The notes: a model not told the origin generated them from the letters alone. Counted from the stretch's first letter, positions 1 through 12,367 are shown. The stretch: 64,000 bases of DNA from Adiantum capillus-veneris (GCA_014529385.2 CM043961.1:13504978-13568977), one strand, 5' to 3'. Numbers and translations: made by a program.

Positions 1-720
1 TAACTGGTGACCTAGGTTGAAAATCGTACATTAGCATGAAAGGATAAAACCTGTTGTGATATGCTTAGCACTGTTGTAGGCAGACTCGAGAATAGGTAAG
101 TATTCTTCCCAGTTTGACTGTTTTTTGCTGACGTATGCTCTTAGCATAACCTCTAGCACCTGGTTAACCCGTTTCGTTTGACCATCCGTTTCTGGATGAT
201 CAGCTGTACTAAGGTTTAATTGTGTAACCAATCGTCTAAATACAGCTCTCCAAAAGTGGCTGTTAAACTTGGGATCACGGTCACTAACAATGTTACTTGG
301 AAAACCATACATTTTGTATAGATTGTCCACAAATAACTTGGCTAGTTCTGGTGTCTTAACCATTGATTTGGTCGGAATAAACTTACATAGTTTAGTCAAC
401 CTGTCTATGACCACCCATACTGAGTCATGACCTTGTATAGTGTTTGGTAAACCGATAATAAAATCCATAGAGATACTTTCCCATTTTCCATTGGGAATCT
501 CCAAAGGATGTAAAAGTCCTCCTGCTTTCAGGCGCTTTGCCTTGTTAACTTGACATTTTTGGCAGTGCAAGACATAAGCTTGAACAAAGCCATGTATACC
601 TGGCCAGTAAAACTGTCGTTGTACGAGAGCATAAGTTTTTCTAATCCCTGAGTGCCCTGCACTTGGACTATCATGACATTCATAAATAATTTGGCGCCGA
701 ATGTCCGTGTTCGTCAGTAC
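1..720 (-). pseudogene. Integrase of gypsy element A (partial)
   Basis: The minus-strand reading contains an integrase zinc-binding region (the pair CQKC at the start of the 31-570 frame, with the upstream histidines in another frame at about 580-720). The catalytic core follows: MDFI carries the first Asp and SDRDPKF the second. Exactly 35 residues after the first Asp of SDRD the expected Glu is Lys (GQTKRVNQ), so the DDE triad is broken. The frame closes at 31 and resumes in another frame to the window edge. Integrase would insert element cDNA into the genome; this copy should be inactive. Confidence 0.88.
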
Positions 721-819
721 ACAAACTCTCCCCTTGTGGAGTAGGTACCCATTGTTGATGATAAAATGCTTCCATCACTGTAGTTCATCACTTGATAGAG
801 GAGAACTAGGTGTGGAGGT

Positions 820-1435
820 CTATACACTACCATCGTTGGAGTGAGAAGGATCCCTCTTTTGAATATGGCTCCACACTTTGGAATATGCTTCATCATGCTC
901 ATATTTGCCCTTGAGAGAATCTAGAAATTCACTACGAAGTTCCGTGAACAAGAGCGAATTGATCTCTGGCATTCTACTTAGAGGGTCTGCCACTACATTG
1001 TATCGGCCTTTGCGGCTTGGCGTCATATTCCTGAAGGATCTCGGCCCACCTGGATTCTTGACCCTTTAAATCTGTTTGTTGTGTAAACCATTTGATGCTT
1101 TCATGGTCAAACACAATCTCGAACTGAGCACCATACAGATAATGCCGCCATGTCTTTAAGGCAGACACTATTGCATAGAGTTCGCGTTCGTAAGCAGAAT
1201 AGTTCTGTTGAGCTGCATCAAGCTTCTTACTTTCAAATGAAATCGGCCGTCCGTCTTGTAAGACTGCTCCAATAGCACGATCACTGGCATCCGTTTCCAA
1301 AATGAATGGTTTCAAAGGATCTACGATAGCCAGTATAGAAGCTGTAGCTAATGCGTCCTTGAGTGTATCAAAACTGTGCCGTTGAGCGGATCCCCACTGA
1401 AAAGATTTTCCTTTGCCTTTAAGTTGATGCGTCAT
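820..1435 (-). pseudogene. RNase H region of gypsy element A
   Basis: The minus-strand reading holds the gypsy RNase H signature: a TDAS motif near the start, YERELYAIV and the DHESIKWF block, followed by VADPLSRMPE near 960-990. RNase H removes the RNA strand during cDNA synthesis. The reading is split into at least two frames near 975-1025. It lies between RT (upstream on the minus strand) and integrase, as expected for Ty3/gypsy. Confidence 0.85.
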
Positions 1436-1677
1436 AGGAACAACAATTTGAGCATAGTTTTTAACGAACCTTCAGTAAAAACCTGCAAATCCTAAAAATA
1501 TCAGTAATTCTTTCAGATTTTTAGGAGGAGGCCATTTTTTGATGGTATCCACTTTCGATTGATCCATGTATAGGCCATGAGCTGAAATAACATGCCCTAA
1601 ATAATGAATTTCATCTTTTAGAAAATCACATTTAGATTCCTTGCATATAACTTGTTTGTACGTAACAACTCAAACAC

Positions 1678-1986
1678 CTACCTGAGATGTTGTAAGTGCT
1701 CTTCTTCAGAAGCACTATAGACTAGGATGTCATCGAGGAAAACAATGACAAATTTGCCCAAATATGGCTTCAATACACTATCCATAAGTGTCATGAATGT
1801 TGCGGGCGCATTGGTTAACCCGAAGGGCATCACCAGAAACTCGTAGTGTCCAAACCATGTTCGGAAGGTAGTCTTAGGTATATCGGCAAGCCGAATACGG
1901 ACTTGGTGATATCCTGACCGCAAGTCAATTTTTGGAAAAGTGCAAGCATGAGTTAGCTTATCAAATAACTCATCTACTCTTGGCAA
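1678..1986 (-). pseudogene. Reverse transcriptase core of gypsy element A
   Basis: The peptide contains [19 protein letters not shown] and [12 protein letters not shown], with the catalytic FLDD box ([10 protein letters not shown]). These are RT motifs of Ty3/gypsy elements. The N-terminal finger region ([18 protein letters not shown]) lies in another frame, inside 1974-2100, so a frameshift separates them. Sequence from 1440 to 1677 holds the RT thumb in broken frames. Confidence 0.88.
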
Positions 1987-3575
1987 CGGTATTTGTTCTT
2001 AACCGTAACCACATTTAAGCCCCGGTAGTCTACGCACATGCGCATACTGCCGTCCTTTTTTTTCACTAAAAGGATAGGCGAAGCCCATGGTGAAGAACTG
2101 GGTTGTATAAACCCTTGTACTTCCAATGGAACAGCTCGGCATTGAGTATCCCATATTTCAGTATCATGTCCATTCATCATTGCTACCTTGTAGCGGTGGG
2201 TACTCGGAGTTTGAGGTAGTTTGAGCTTTTTCACCAATCTATAATTGATGAAATTGTGAGTAGCACCGTCATCTACTAAGATGTACACCTTGTGCCCTTG
2301 CAGATATCCGTGCATACGTACTAACTCATGTGGTCCAAAGGTTTGTTTCCACATGGAAGCTGTGAGACAACATTCATGCACCACCTCAGTGTGTGTTACT
2401 TCCACTGTGGAGAATTTTGAAGAAGACTCAAGAGGCAGTAGTTGCACCGTGTGCACTGCTTTCTCCTTCCCCTGAGCAGTAGATTTCCCATTGGGACAAC
2501 CCTTTTTGCCATGATCTCTCCCTAAACATTGAAAACATAACCTCTCTTTCTTGGCTTTATCAAAATCCTCAGGAGAAAGAGGACCCCTGGACCCCTTGGG
2601 TTTTTTAGATGCATTTGAATTAGCAACTAGAAATTTTATTTTATTGTGTCCATACTGCGTGCGTGTATTACCATGTATACTAGCAGGCACGTTACTATTA
2701 TGTATTTTCTTCTCATCACGGTCATCATGAATATGTGCTTTCACTATGGCTTCCTCAAGTGTTTTAGGGTCTTGGGTCTTGACATACTTCTTAAGCTCGG
2801 GTGTCAGACCTCGTATGAACCCTCAAACTTGTTGAAAGGTATCCAAGCCTTCCAACTTGAGGATAACGTCCCGATAGTGAGAGATATATTCAAGGAGTGA
2901 TGGGTATTGGCGCATGGAACATGTGTCCCAAGCCGTCCAATTCCGATTGGCCTTGTTAGTAGGCAAAAATTCCTTGCTAAACATTGCTTCAAAGGCTATC
3001 CAACTCTGTGGTATGATGTTCTTCTCCTTGAGAGACATCCGCCATTTGTAGGTCTTGCCTTCCAGAGTTAAGCTCGTCTGTAGAGCTCTGACTGCATCCG
3101 GAGTACGCCTTAAGGCGTGAATTCCATCCCATTTGCTGAGAAAGATGTTCATTGCATTCTTATTACGATCTCGGTCTTTGCCCTTAAAGACTGGTGGTTT
3201 AAAGTTCTTTAACAAGTCATCCACCTCTTTGGCAGTGAGAGTATGCAACTTATCATTAATTGGGCCTTGCCCTTGTGTGCCAACGTGCTCTTGCATGTGG
3301 GTGTCAGCAGGACTCTTAGACTGCTGATGCATTAATTGAATTACTAATGTGGAAAGTTTAGTAACATTTTCATTTAAAGCTTTAAAATTTTCATCCATGA
3401 CTGTCATGCGTGTCTGAAGTGCACGAAATTCTTGAATATCGAGCAACTCATAAGTATCTTCTCCTGCCATAGCATCACGGTTACTCTCCTTGAGAGGATC
3501 TGGCTGTAGGCCATCATTGGTAGGATCAGGAGTATTTTGCTCAAAATCGAATGTCATATTGATATCCGAATCCAT
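1974..3575 (-). pseudogene. gag-protease region of gypsy element A, one stop and an internal deletion
   Basis: From the ATG at 3575 the minus strand reads an acidic N-terminus, then a gag capsid-like region. A TGA at 2823-2825, in a context where CGA is expected, is followed in the same frame by a zinc knuckle ([14 protein letters not shown]). Next come a protease-like site ([10 protein letters not shown], where DSGA is expected) and, very soon after, the start of RT ([17 protein letters not shown]). The protease second half and RT N-terminus are nearly absent, so I infer an internal deletion of the order of 150-200 codons. Gag would form the particle; protease would process it. Confidence 0.85.
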
Positions 3576-4357
3576 GGCTACACAGTGCGGTGAAAGAAGT
3601 ACTCAGAAAATATACTTGATATTGGGAGCACTTGCAAAGTAGAGTAGCCGTGCTAACTCCGTCAAAATCGATAGTAGTCCTCCGTATATGGAACTCCGCA
3701 AGCTCTTGATAGTTGATTCAACTATGCTTGACAATGCCGAGACAAAAATTTGTACTGCTTGAAACGTCGTTGATGACTGAATTTTCTCGAAGGAAGAAAT
3801 TGCAATAGATATTCTTCCAAAACTTCAACTCCGTCAAACTTTAACTTCAATCAACTTCTGCAATTTCTGTAATTCGGACAGTTTGCCTACAATTTGGTGG
3901 CCCCTTGCCTATGCTTGTTTCGGATCTTGGCCATGCCAACAACCTTTGAACACCCTAGCTTGGGTATGGGGTGTGTGCCCGGGTGGGCACGCCCCCTAGA
4001 TTGAGATTTGTTTTGATGGATTGTCCAAGGCCAAAGGCCTTTGGGCACCTTGTGTGAAAAAAACGACCTTTGTACTCGGCTATGGTGACCACGGCAATGT
4101 CGCGAGGGGGAGGGAGAGAGAGAACTCCCCGTGCATTGCGTTCTGGGCGTCGCTCCAGTGACGTAAACTGCCCCCCTTCGGAGCATGCATCCGAGGGCTA
4201 AGCCACGCACTGTATGGCGGAGGTCGAGGTTGCCTCCCTCCCGACACAAGCGGCGCTTCTCACATAGTCAACCTCGTCGTCCCCCTTAGCAAGCGGCTCT
4301 TCACGCCCACAAAGAGAGGAGCATGCAAAAGCTCCACGCCCTCTTGTCCAAAATTAG
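3576..4357 (-). other. 5' leader of gypsy element A
   Basis: This stretch of about 780 bp lies between the primer binding site and the gag ATG. It contains no convincing coding frame; the long open stretch at 3887-4249 has low-complexity composition and no recognisable domain. It is best read as the untranslated leader and packaging region. Confidence 0.6.
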
Positions 4358-4374
4358 ACCTTGCTCTGATACCA
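4358..4374 (-). promoter_or_regulatory. Primer binding site of gypsy element A
   Basis: The minus strand reads TGGTATCAGAGCAAGGTC, the classical plant PBS complementary to initiator methionine tRNA. It sits directly inside the LTR end (...TTACAT). Confidence 0.85.
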
Positions 4375-4421
4375 ATGTAAGACATGGGTGACTAGAGCCT
4401 TAGAGTCCACCACCCAACCAC

Positions 4422-4431
4422 CCTTTATATA
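4422..4431 (-). promoter_or_regulatory. TATA box in LTR of gypsy element A
   Basis: The minus strand reads TATATAAAGG about 50 bp upstream of the LTR end and would serve as the element's promoter. The short distance means the R/U5 part would be brief. Confidence 0.5.
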
Positions 4432-4739
4432 GGCATGCCCTTGGCCCTTTGCCCTAGTTGGACTCCCCGTTCCACACCGCCTAGCCCGGCCCTGCCTTGT
4501 CTAGTAGTCCGGCCTTGCTGGTGTCCTGACAAAGCCATGTCATTTCCTCCATAGTCAAACTACCAAAAGTATGCCAAAACATTGAGCTAGGCATCGAACT
4601 TGCAAACTGTCATTTGGCTTTCATGACCAAGTGATGCGTCCGTTTGCCATGAAACTTCATGAGCATCATCGACATACCATCGATAACCAAAACATATGGT
4701 CAAGCATCAAGAATAACCATCATCAACCATCTCTTCAAA

Positions 4740-6260
4740 AAAAGATGCAATTTAGTGACAAATCACCAGAAATGATATCCATAAGGCCAAAGGGTACACC
4801 GAAGCCATGGAAAGGTGTCCTATTGCATCTATAAACTTGGGTGATTGAGCTCAAGAAGAATCATCACTGAAAGTCATCTCCAAATTCACAATTCCATTTT
4901 AGAGCTTGAATTGCCAAACAAGAAGTTTCTATGCTAAATATTTAAATTTTTAAGTTAAAAACTAGCAATTAGGGCTTAGGGTACAAGAACAAAACACTCC
5001 AAAGCATCAAATTTAGTTTTTCATAAAGTGGACATCATACGTCTATGATGTCTCATAGCCAACTTTGCACATGAACCTTCACATTTGAATTCACAAACTC
5101 AACAATTGTGCAGAAACTGCATGTTGGCCATAAATTTTGCAGGTTCATGTAGTTATGATGGCCAACATGCAATTTCCAATGGCCTAACTCAACAATTTGG
5201 CCTTAGACCTACCAAAATTTCTCCAAACCACGTGAAATTGACACTAGAACTGTATTTTCAATACACATCATGCTCATATCATCACATTTGAAATAGTTCA
5301 CAAGATATAGCATACACGTATGATGTCTTTTTACTCATACAAATGCCAAACTTAATATTTTTCATCATAAGCATGTTCACCACATAGCATAAAAGCCATA
5401 CGTTCAATTTGGACTAGTTTGAGCAAGTTTGTGACCACTTGGACTGAAAAATAAAAAAATCTTGATGTAAGACACAATCTATGGCCCCAACCGCATGAAT
5501 CCACCTATAAATCAAAATATGAGATGATCGGAGAGTTACCCATCACCTGGGGATCCTATTGGTCAAGTTTGGGCCAAAAGTTTCAAAGTAGACATCATAC
5601 TTGGATGATGTCTCCAGAGGCCAAACGACCAACCTAGGAATATTTTTCACTTCCAATGATTTTATCCCATCATTCTTAGCTCATAGCTCAAGTTCCATCA
5701 AGTTTCAACTCTTTATACCCATCCAAACCCAAGTTTCAAAACTCAGATTCTCTATACTTAATTTTTGGCTTCAAACACATGAATAAATTTCCAAGTCAAA
5801 GTCTAGAACCACATGAGTCTATGCCAAGCTAAAATTTAGCTCTGATACAAGTTTGAGCCCCTTTGCACAAAGTAGACATCATACGTGTATGATGTCTCCA
5901 TAGCCTAAATATGAACTTGGGAGCTAACTTGACCTATCCTAAGCCTTCATTACATGGTTATGAGAGCATCTACCAAGTTTCATCCCATTCAAACCTCACT
6001 TGCTCAAAACTTAGCCAAAATACATATTCAAAGCTTGAAAGGAGTTATAATGGTCACATCTTGTCCAAATGATATCCAAATTGAAATCCAGGCATATATT
6101 TCTATGATGTACATGCTATGAGCTATGCACATATAAAAAATCACCTCATTCTAAGCACTTGGACATCATACATGTATGATGTCTCACATCATAAATCTGC
6201 ACCCAACATGCACTTTTGACCCCATGCATAGCACCCTTTGGACCTAATTAGCTTATGTTT
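4740..6260. repeat. Tandem repeat, about 283-bp unit with a 22-bp palindrome
   Basis: Palindromes of the form GACATCATAC-nn-GTATGATGTC occur at 5031-5052, about 5304-5327 (left arm decayed), 5591-5612, 5874-5895 and 6162-6183, with a weaker relative at about 4755-4780. Spacing is 275-288 bp. The copies at 5874 and 6162 are perfect or nearly perfect 22-bp palindromes. Sequence between palindromes is AT-rich and similar in wording (AAGTTTGAGC, CCAAATTGA, CATTTGAA). No coding frame is convincing. Confidence 0.8.
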
Positions 6261-6439
6261 CAATTTTGAAGTCATTTGGATAGATAGAAACTAAGAAAAT
6301 ACCAGATTTTGTAAACAATGCTTACTTGTGCACTTGGAGTATGTGCAGGATCAATGGATGTCGGAAAATCGCCAACAAAAAAGAAGAGACTCTCCTTGAA
6401 AGATTGTAGCAGTAGAGCCCTACACAATCCCCAATGAGA

Positions 6440-7910
6440 CACTGAAGCTAGCAAAGGATTTGGTGGATGAAAGAGCAATAGAGAATGAGGGATTGACAGT
6501 TTACCAAGGCACTTTCAAAGACCCACATGGAAACACCATGGATATCCCCATGAATCCACAAGAAATCATGGACTATGCCAACAAGGAGGACACTGCCAAC
6601 CATCCGAAGAAAGAGCTGATTTGCACAACTTCTTCATAGCGCAACTAGCGGGTGTGGATACTCAAAGAGTTTATGAGCTAGCTAGCTCTATTTAAAAGGA
6701 AGGCGAGGCAATGATTATAGCTTTAGATGGGCAGAAGACCGAGGTGGTCATCACCCCTCAAATCATTGCGGATGCTTCGGGGCTACACAATGCTAGCAGC
6801 TCAGTAAAAGAAAGAAGAGATACAGTAGAGGTGTACTCTCACAAGAAAAGCAACCCCAATTTTGAAGACCTGGTGGATCCAAGGGTAGAAAAAAATTGCA
6901 AGTTATATAATGAGTACTTCCATATATGCAGCAAGCAGTTGCAAAAGTATAAAACACCGCCACATGCAATAGCTGCATCACATGGGCACTGAGAAGCAAC
7001 TTGCCCAAGGGAGTGAATTATGTCCAATACCTGCATGAGCAAGTAATCAAAATGGGAATGGACAAGCCAAAGTACATTGGAGGTGGAGAAGTCTTAACAA
7101 TGATTGCATTTGAAACTATTCGAGCAAGAGGACAATGGCCATACCCACTAACCCAAAATGAGTGACTTAAAGAAGATACAGAAGATGAACCATCAGTAGC
7201 ACCACCTGCCGCGACAAGGCTCAACAGTACAGGAGGAAAAGTCTAAAGAGCCACCAAAGAAAAAAGGAAAAAAAACGGCGATGACCAAAGAGAAAAAACC
7301 AAAAGAAAACAAATAGTCAAAAGACGGCTCGAATCAAGAGACTGGTCAAGTAGTTCACGGGCAAACAAGCACTTAAGGGAGACTTTGAGGAGTACTAGGT
7401 GTCAGATCCAGCAAAGATGGGGGGCAGATCCTCGAGGCCATTTAAGGATTATTTTGATCACTACATCTGAGCATACAAAGAATCTGAAAGAGTGATCGAA
7501 CAACAAAACCTAGAGCCCTTCATGGTTGAAGAGATACAGGATATCAAGAGGAATTTGAAAGAGATGCCTGAAGCACAAAGGAAAGAGGAAAAAGAAAATA
7601 CAGAGGGAAGAAGTACAACATCAATAGTACCTTCCCTAGGACCTGCCTTTCAACTGCCAACCCCAAAGCTCTTTACATCGTAACAAATAGATTCACCAAT
7701 GAAGGCCATCAAAGACTGTACAAACTAGATAATACAAGGCAAAGGATTACAAGAATACTTATGAAGAACTCCTTAACATTGGATATACAATAGAAGAGGC
7801 TTTTGAAGTCGTTTATGGCACTCCAACCCTGCCATGGGCTGCAAACGAAAAGGAAGAAAGGGAGGAGAAGACACAAGACCCAGCCATAGGTGACAAAGCA
7901 AAAATATGAC
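6440..7910 (+). pseudogene. Broken unknown coding region
   Basis: Coding-like plus-strand pieces follow one another in shifting frames: about 6440-6640 (ends at TAG), 6711-6992, 7019-7165 (ends GQWPYPLTQNE then TGA), 7492-7683 and about 7740-7909 (ends KAKI then TGA). The pieces are Lys/Glu-rich and look helical (VNYVQYLHEQVIKMGMDKPK; EIQDIKRNLKEMPEAQRKEE). I do not recognise a domain. It could be a gag-like gene of a decayed retroelement or a decayed host gene; no LTR or TIR could be tied to it. Confidence 0.5.
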
Positions 7911-9084
7911 CACAAGATCAACATACACAAAGAAGGGCACCAAAATTGCATAGCTTTAAAGTCCTATGGATTCACATTAAAGTGTAGCATCAAAAATATC
8001 TAGCTATTTATAGTTATACTATGATCAAGTACACAAGCAAGACTATCAAAGTAAAACCATATTGAAACTATAACCACATTGTGTTATTCTTTATATGTTG
8101 TCTTACTCTTCATATAGCAAGAATAGTGTCAAAGTGAAAGAAAATGCCAAAATTGGAGTTGCTAGCTTCACAACAGAGAACACGGATGAGAGCCATCATT
8201 AAGCAACTTCCAATGAGAAACTCTTGAGCATGGATAAAGTACCAACAAAACCCCCCCATTTTGGCTTGGCTAACTTCACATGACAAACCATGAACAACTC
8301 TTCAAAAAAACAGGTAAAGGAGAAACTCTTAAACTTGGGGAAGAGGGCAAGGGGGCGGGGGGGACTTACCTGTAAACACAAGTTCTCCACAACACTGAAA
8401 TAAAGGAAAACTTAACCACAATGTATTCACATTTTTTAAATACATAAGGGTAGCAATCAAAGGAGTCTTGGAAAGATTAAATACCCATAAAATATTTTTA
8501 ATTGTTTTGTGAGTGCATGTTATATGGTTGCTTTACATATAGTAAACCCCTTGAACCTGTGCAACTTTAAACAGAATGTTTGTGTCACATTATATTTTTC
8601 CTCTTATGTAGTCCACAAATTTAATTATAACATAATGTGACCTTTAGATTTATTATAATTAAATATAGAGAATTAATTTATTATAAATAACAAAATCTAG
8701 TCTTTTTGATGCTCCTACTTATAAGACATTCAGTTGCAAAAAATTCATCAAAAATGCATAAGAGAGAGAATAAAACATTCTAATGAATCATCAAAATGCT
8801 TAGGTATGAGAGAATAGGACCTGAGATGGGAGGATGAATTTATGATAAAATTTCACAATTCACATTTGTTTTGTCTTTAAACCCTTTTTCACATCTTCAT
8901 TTCAAACATCTTCAAGAACCATTCTCCTCATTCATGTGCAAGACATCGAGACCCAATATTGAGTTTTCCTCAACCATCAATATGGAAAATAACACTACAC
9001 AAATTTGAATTTAGCAGAGATTCCATGAACATCAAAAGAAATTTGAAACAAAGAAGTGTAAGAATTGGTAATTATCACAAAAAG
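7911..9084. other. AT-rich spacer, nothing recognised
   Basis: This is AT-rich sequence with short A and T runs and no sustained reading frame, repeat array or LTR that I can support. It ends at the start of the LTR of element E. Confidence 0.6.
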
Positions 9085-9631
9085 TGTTATGAAATCTAAT
9101 ATCTAACTAACCCAAATGATTTTCTCATATTAAACTGATCATATAATGTGGATCATATAATCGGGAATAAGAGTTAGAATATAGACATGTGCTAATGGAT
9201 TTATCTCAACGCGGGAACAAAGTCAATGGGTCCAAATGAGAGATGGACTGTCAAATAGCAATGCTAGATATGGATCTTGAAAGACCTTAGGGTTAGATTC
9301 ATAAAAGACCTCCAAATGTTAGAGTTAAAAGTTCTTAGACCTAGGACCTTAGGAAATCTAGGGCTGAGCTTGAGGTGGGAGCCCGGTCCAAGATTGAGGT
9401 GCTTGTCGTGCTTGCTGACTAAGGTTCTTGACATGCTTGTCATGCTTGCTGACTAAGCTGCTTGAGGTGCTTGTTGTTCTTGCTGACTAAGCTGCTTGAA
9501 GTGCTTGCCATGCTTGATGATTAAGGTGCTTGAGGGGCTTCATGACTAAGGTGCTCAAGGGGTGAGGCATTCCAAAGTCAACATGATCCCTACAAGAAGG
9601 GGGGTGAGCCCTAAAGCTAGGGGCATGAGAG

Positions 9632-9669
<38 letters not shown>

Positions 9670-10696
9670 CTCAAGGCAACCCAAGAGCTGAGAGACAACA
9701 AGGAAACATGCCAAGCATCTACACATGCTACCCTCATGTAGTGCCTAAAGCCTATTGGTTGACCTCTAAAGGGGTCCAATGAGAATTTAGTTTATTTAAT
9801 TAATTATTCAAGCCCTCTTTCTCAAAGGGGTATGATGGACACTTTTCCTAATGCTACCCTTGTTGCTTGATATGCACAAAGCATGTGATTGGTCAATTGA
9901 GGAGGTCCAATCACCATCAAGAAGAACTAGAAGAGGAGGTCGACCCAATCTAGGAGGGGGTGTGCTTGCCTAGATACCCTCTCTCATTCCTCATACACAC
10001 ACTCATTCTCATAGTGTGTTGTGCAAGAACACCATCTCCTTCTCCAATCTTGAGAAATTGAGAGCCTACACCAACAACTCTTGGCTATGGAATGCAAATC
10101 CAACCAAGAGCCATGCTCCAAAGTGCATGCTTTCTATCTCCTTCATATCCATTACTATGCTATTATTCTATGTCAAGAAACAAGAATAATATCAAGTAAG
10201 GACTCTATGTCTTTCGCATATGTTACCTCTTCTTCCTCTTCCCTACCCTCATTCCCTGATAGCTCTCTCCACCTTCGAAGGTGTTTGAGGTCTTGGGACC
10301 GAGGCCGGGAACAAGTTAATGCTTTGGTAAGATAGTTAAGGGCATAATCTTGGTGCATGAATCTTTCCATCTTTATTGCACCATCGAGGTCTCAAGGAAC
10401 ACAAATCTTGTATTACACCAAGTCTCTCAACATGGGAGAATCTATAATACAAAAGCCTTTTGGAGGGGGAACCAGCTCCAAATAAATCCGGTCCTCAATT
10501 GTTGTCAAGTTCTCTAATCCTTTCATTCTCTCTTTTACAAGTATTGTTCATGCTAAGCTAAATAGGTGTAATGTTCATTTTGATACTTTTAATCAAGTAC
10601 TCTTCTTATTCTCATTAAAGAACCCTCTTAAAGGAAATGTTCACTGTGGTTATTTAAATTCCGCTACTATCCATGTCATAGTCATATTCCTTTACA
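9085..10696 (+). repeat. 5' LTR of gypsy element E
   Basis: It starts TGTTATGAAATCTAATATC and ends ...TTTACA before a PBS. By eye it matches, over its whole length, the reverse complement of the two LTRs of element C (43240-44839 and 50408-52011), so E and C are one family in opposite orientations. It contains a (CA)n tract (9636-9666) and the family's CTTGAGGTGCTTG minisatellite (9395-9560). No matching 3' LTR is in the window. Confidence 0.85.
9395..9560. repeat. LTR minisatellite, GTGCTTG/CATGCTTG units
   Basis: Degenerate repeats built on AAGGTGCTTGA, CATGCTTG and GCTGACTAAG, about 30 bp per unit. The reverse-complement version (CAAGCACCTCAAGCATGA) is present in both LTRs of element C with different copy numbers. 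Confidence 0.75.
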
Positions 10697-10697
10697 T

Positions 10698-10709
10698 TGG
10701 TACCAGAGC
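10698..10709 (+). promoter_or_regulatory. Primer binding site of gypsy element E
   Basis: The sequence TGGTACCAGAGC lies just inside the LTR; it differs by one base from the TGGTATCAGAGC of element C, which is complementary to initiator methionine tRNA. Confidence 0.8.
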
Positions 10710-11091
10710 TATTAATTTCTCTCTTCTTGCTTAAGAAGAGAGGTCTTTAATTTGTCCATAAAAGGTTGGATGGTTCATTGCAAGAGGGTAAGTGGGACAA
10801 GGATCTACTATCTTGGTTGAAAAAGACTTAGTTCGAGGTACGCTGTTGGGAACTATAGACTTAATAATGGAGTCTCTTAGGGCTTAACCATTATTGAGCT
10901 ACTAGAAAGCTCAACAAGAACCATAATCAACCGGGCAATGTTAGACCCTCTACACTACTCTTTGAAATCAAGAGTCTCTAAACCACGGGTGTGGTTACTT
11001 GAGAGCTAATTTTTAAAGGTAAAGAGGAGTAGCAACTAAGGGTTTTTAAGGTAACAAAGCACAAAGTATTATATACATAAGCTTAATTAGA

Positions 11092-12367
11092 ATGGCTGAC
11101 AATAATCAAGAGAGTATAATGAATATTGAAAACTTTGATTTTTCACATGAAGGTGCTACTTATGATGCCCCAATGTTTGTGAACTATCTTGTTACTAGGT
11201 TGCAACAAGCTATGGGCAACCCTGCCTTGCAAGCTAAAGTTACCCACCAACAATTTCATACCTATGGGATTTCCCTACCTCTCCAAGAAGAAAGAGAGCT
11301 TAAGAAGCCTCTTGTTGAGGCTTCCAAACGAAGACTCTCTCCAACAAGATAAGAGGAGGAATCCAATGAACGAGAAAGAAGTGAATCTCCAAATTCCTCT
11401 GAAGATGTGGCTCCAAAAAGACAGCGGTCTCAATGATCCCAACTCCTCCCAAGAGGAAAAGATCATCCTATAGTCCTTCTCCTCATCACTCCGAAAGAGA
11501 AGAGAGGAAACAAAGGGGAAAAAGGAAAAAAAGAGATCACCCTCTTCTCCTTTTTCTTCACCTTCCTCCTCTTTCGATGAAAGCATCGGTTATTCTCCTA
11601 GAGAATACAAGAGCAGAGAATATCACAATTCCTACCCTGCTTGGAAAAGGCCCCAAAAGCTTAAGAAGTTCAAAGAGGGAGGAAAGAATATCTATTTTCT
11701 CACCTATGATGGTACCTTTGGTGCCATTGACAAAGTATCGGCCTTCATCCAACAATTCAATGCGGCCTTTGGAGACGAGGGCTTCACAAAGTTCTCCAAG
11801 CTACACCATGTAGCTATGCCCTTTCAAAAATCTTCTCGTCAATGGTGGGATAGTCTCTGCAAGAACGGTTAAGCCCCAAGGACACGAAAAACTCTACGAA
11901 TTTCCATAATGAAGCAATTCCTTTCAAGCGATGCCAAGGACAAAGTGCTTACTGAATGGTTCAACCACATGGCTACCAACATGAAGTCCTCTGAAAGGAG
12001 AATTAACTTCATCTACATGGAAAAGAGCATGTATATAGATGCTAATGAGCCCGGTCGTACTATACCACTTGTAAATTCTCTTGCTTTTGATAAGTCAATG
12101 AAAAGCTTGGTTTCCTCGTACATGATTTTTGTCAAAGAGTCTCTAAATGATGCTGATGTTTTAACAAAACAAAGTGGTAGGAATCAAGAAGAGTTAGACT
12201 TGTCTAACTTTCTAAAAGGATTCCAAGATGTATTTATACAATGACATCCCTATGGAGTCACCTCCAAAACGAGGGGATGGTGACCATAAGATAGAGCTTC
12301 TACCTGGGAGCTCACCGCCTTTCTTAAGCTCAACAAGAGGAGATTATGGTGCAAGTGTATGAGCTGG
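11092..12367 (+). pseudogene. gag/protease/RT remnant of gypsy element E, internally deleted
   Basis: The N-terminus (MADNNQES, APMFVNYLVTRL, GISLPLQEERE) matches the gag of element C closely. Gag continues in shifting frames to FLSSDAKDKVLTEWFN at about 11915. It then jumps straight to the element C protease region (ERRINF, LAFDKSMKS, LSNFLKGFQDVFI). The gag C-terminus with its zinc knuckle and the start of protease are therefore missing, roughly 0.85 kb compared with C. The reading reaches the RT start (VYELV) and is cut at 12367 by LARD1. Confidence 0.85.

Larger units (their letters stand above)
1..4450 (-). mobile_element. Ty3/gypsy LTR retrotransposon A, left part off-window
   Basis: Read on the minus strand, the order is part of the 5' LTR, PBS, gag, zinc knuckle, protease, reverse transcriptase, RNase H and integrase, which is the Ty3/gypsy order. 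The integrase runs to the left edge, so the 3' end and 3' LTR lie outside the window. Because no second LTR is visible, the outer (right) edge of the 5' LTR cannot be fixed; 4450 is a working limit. The element is defective through stops, frameshifts and an internal deletion. Confidence 0.9.

Noticed and set aside
4740-6260. CRISPR-like array because of regularly spaced palindromes
   Set aside because: Units are about 283 bp with related, not unique, spacers in a plant nuclear context; it is a tandem repeat.
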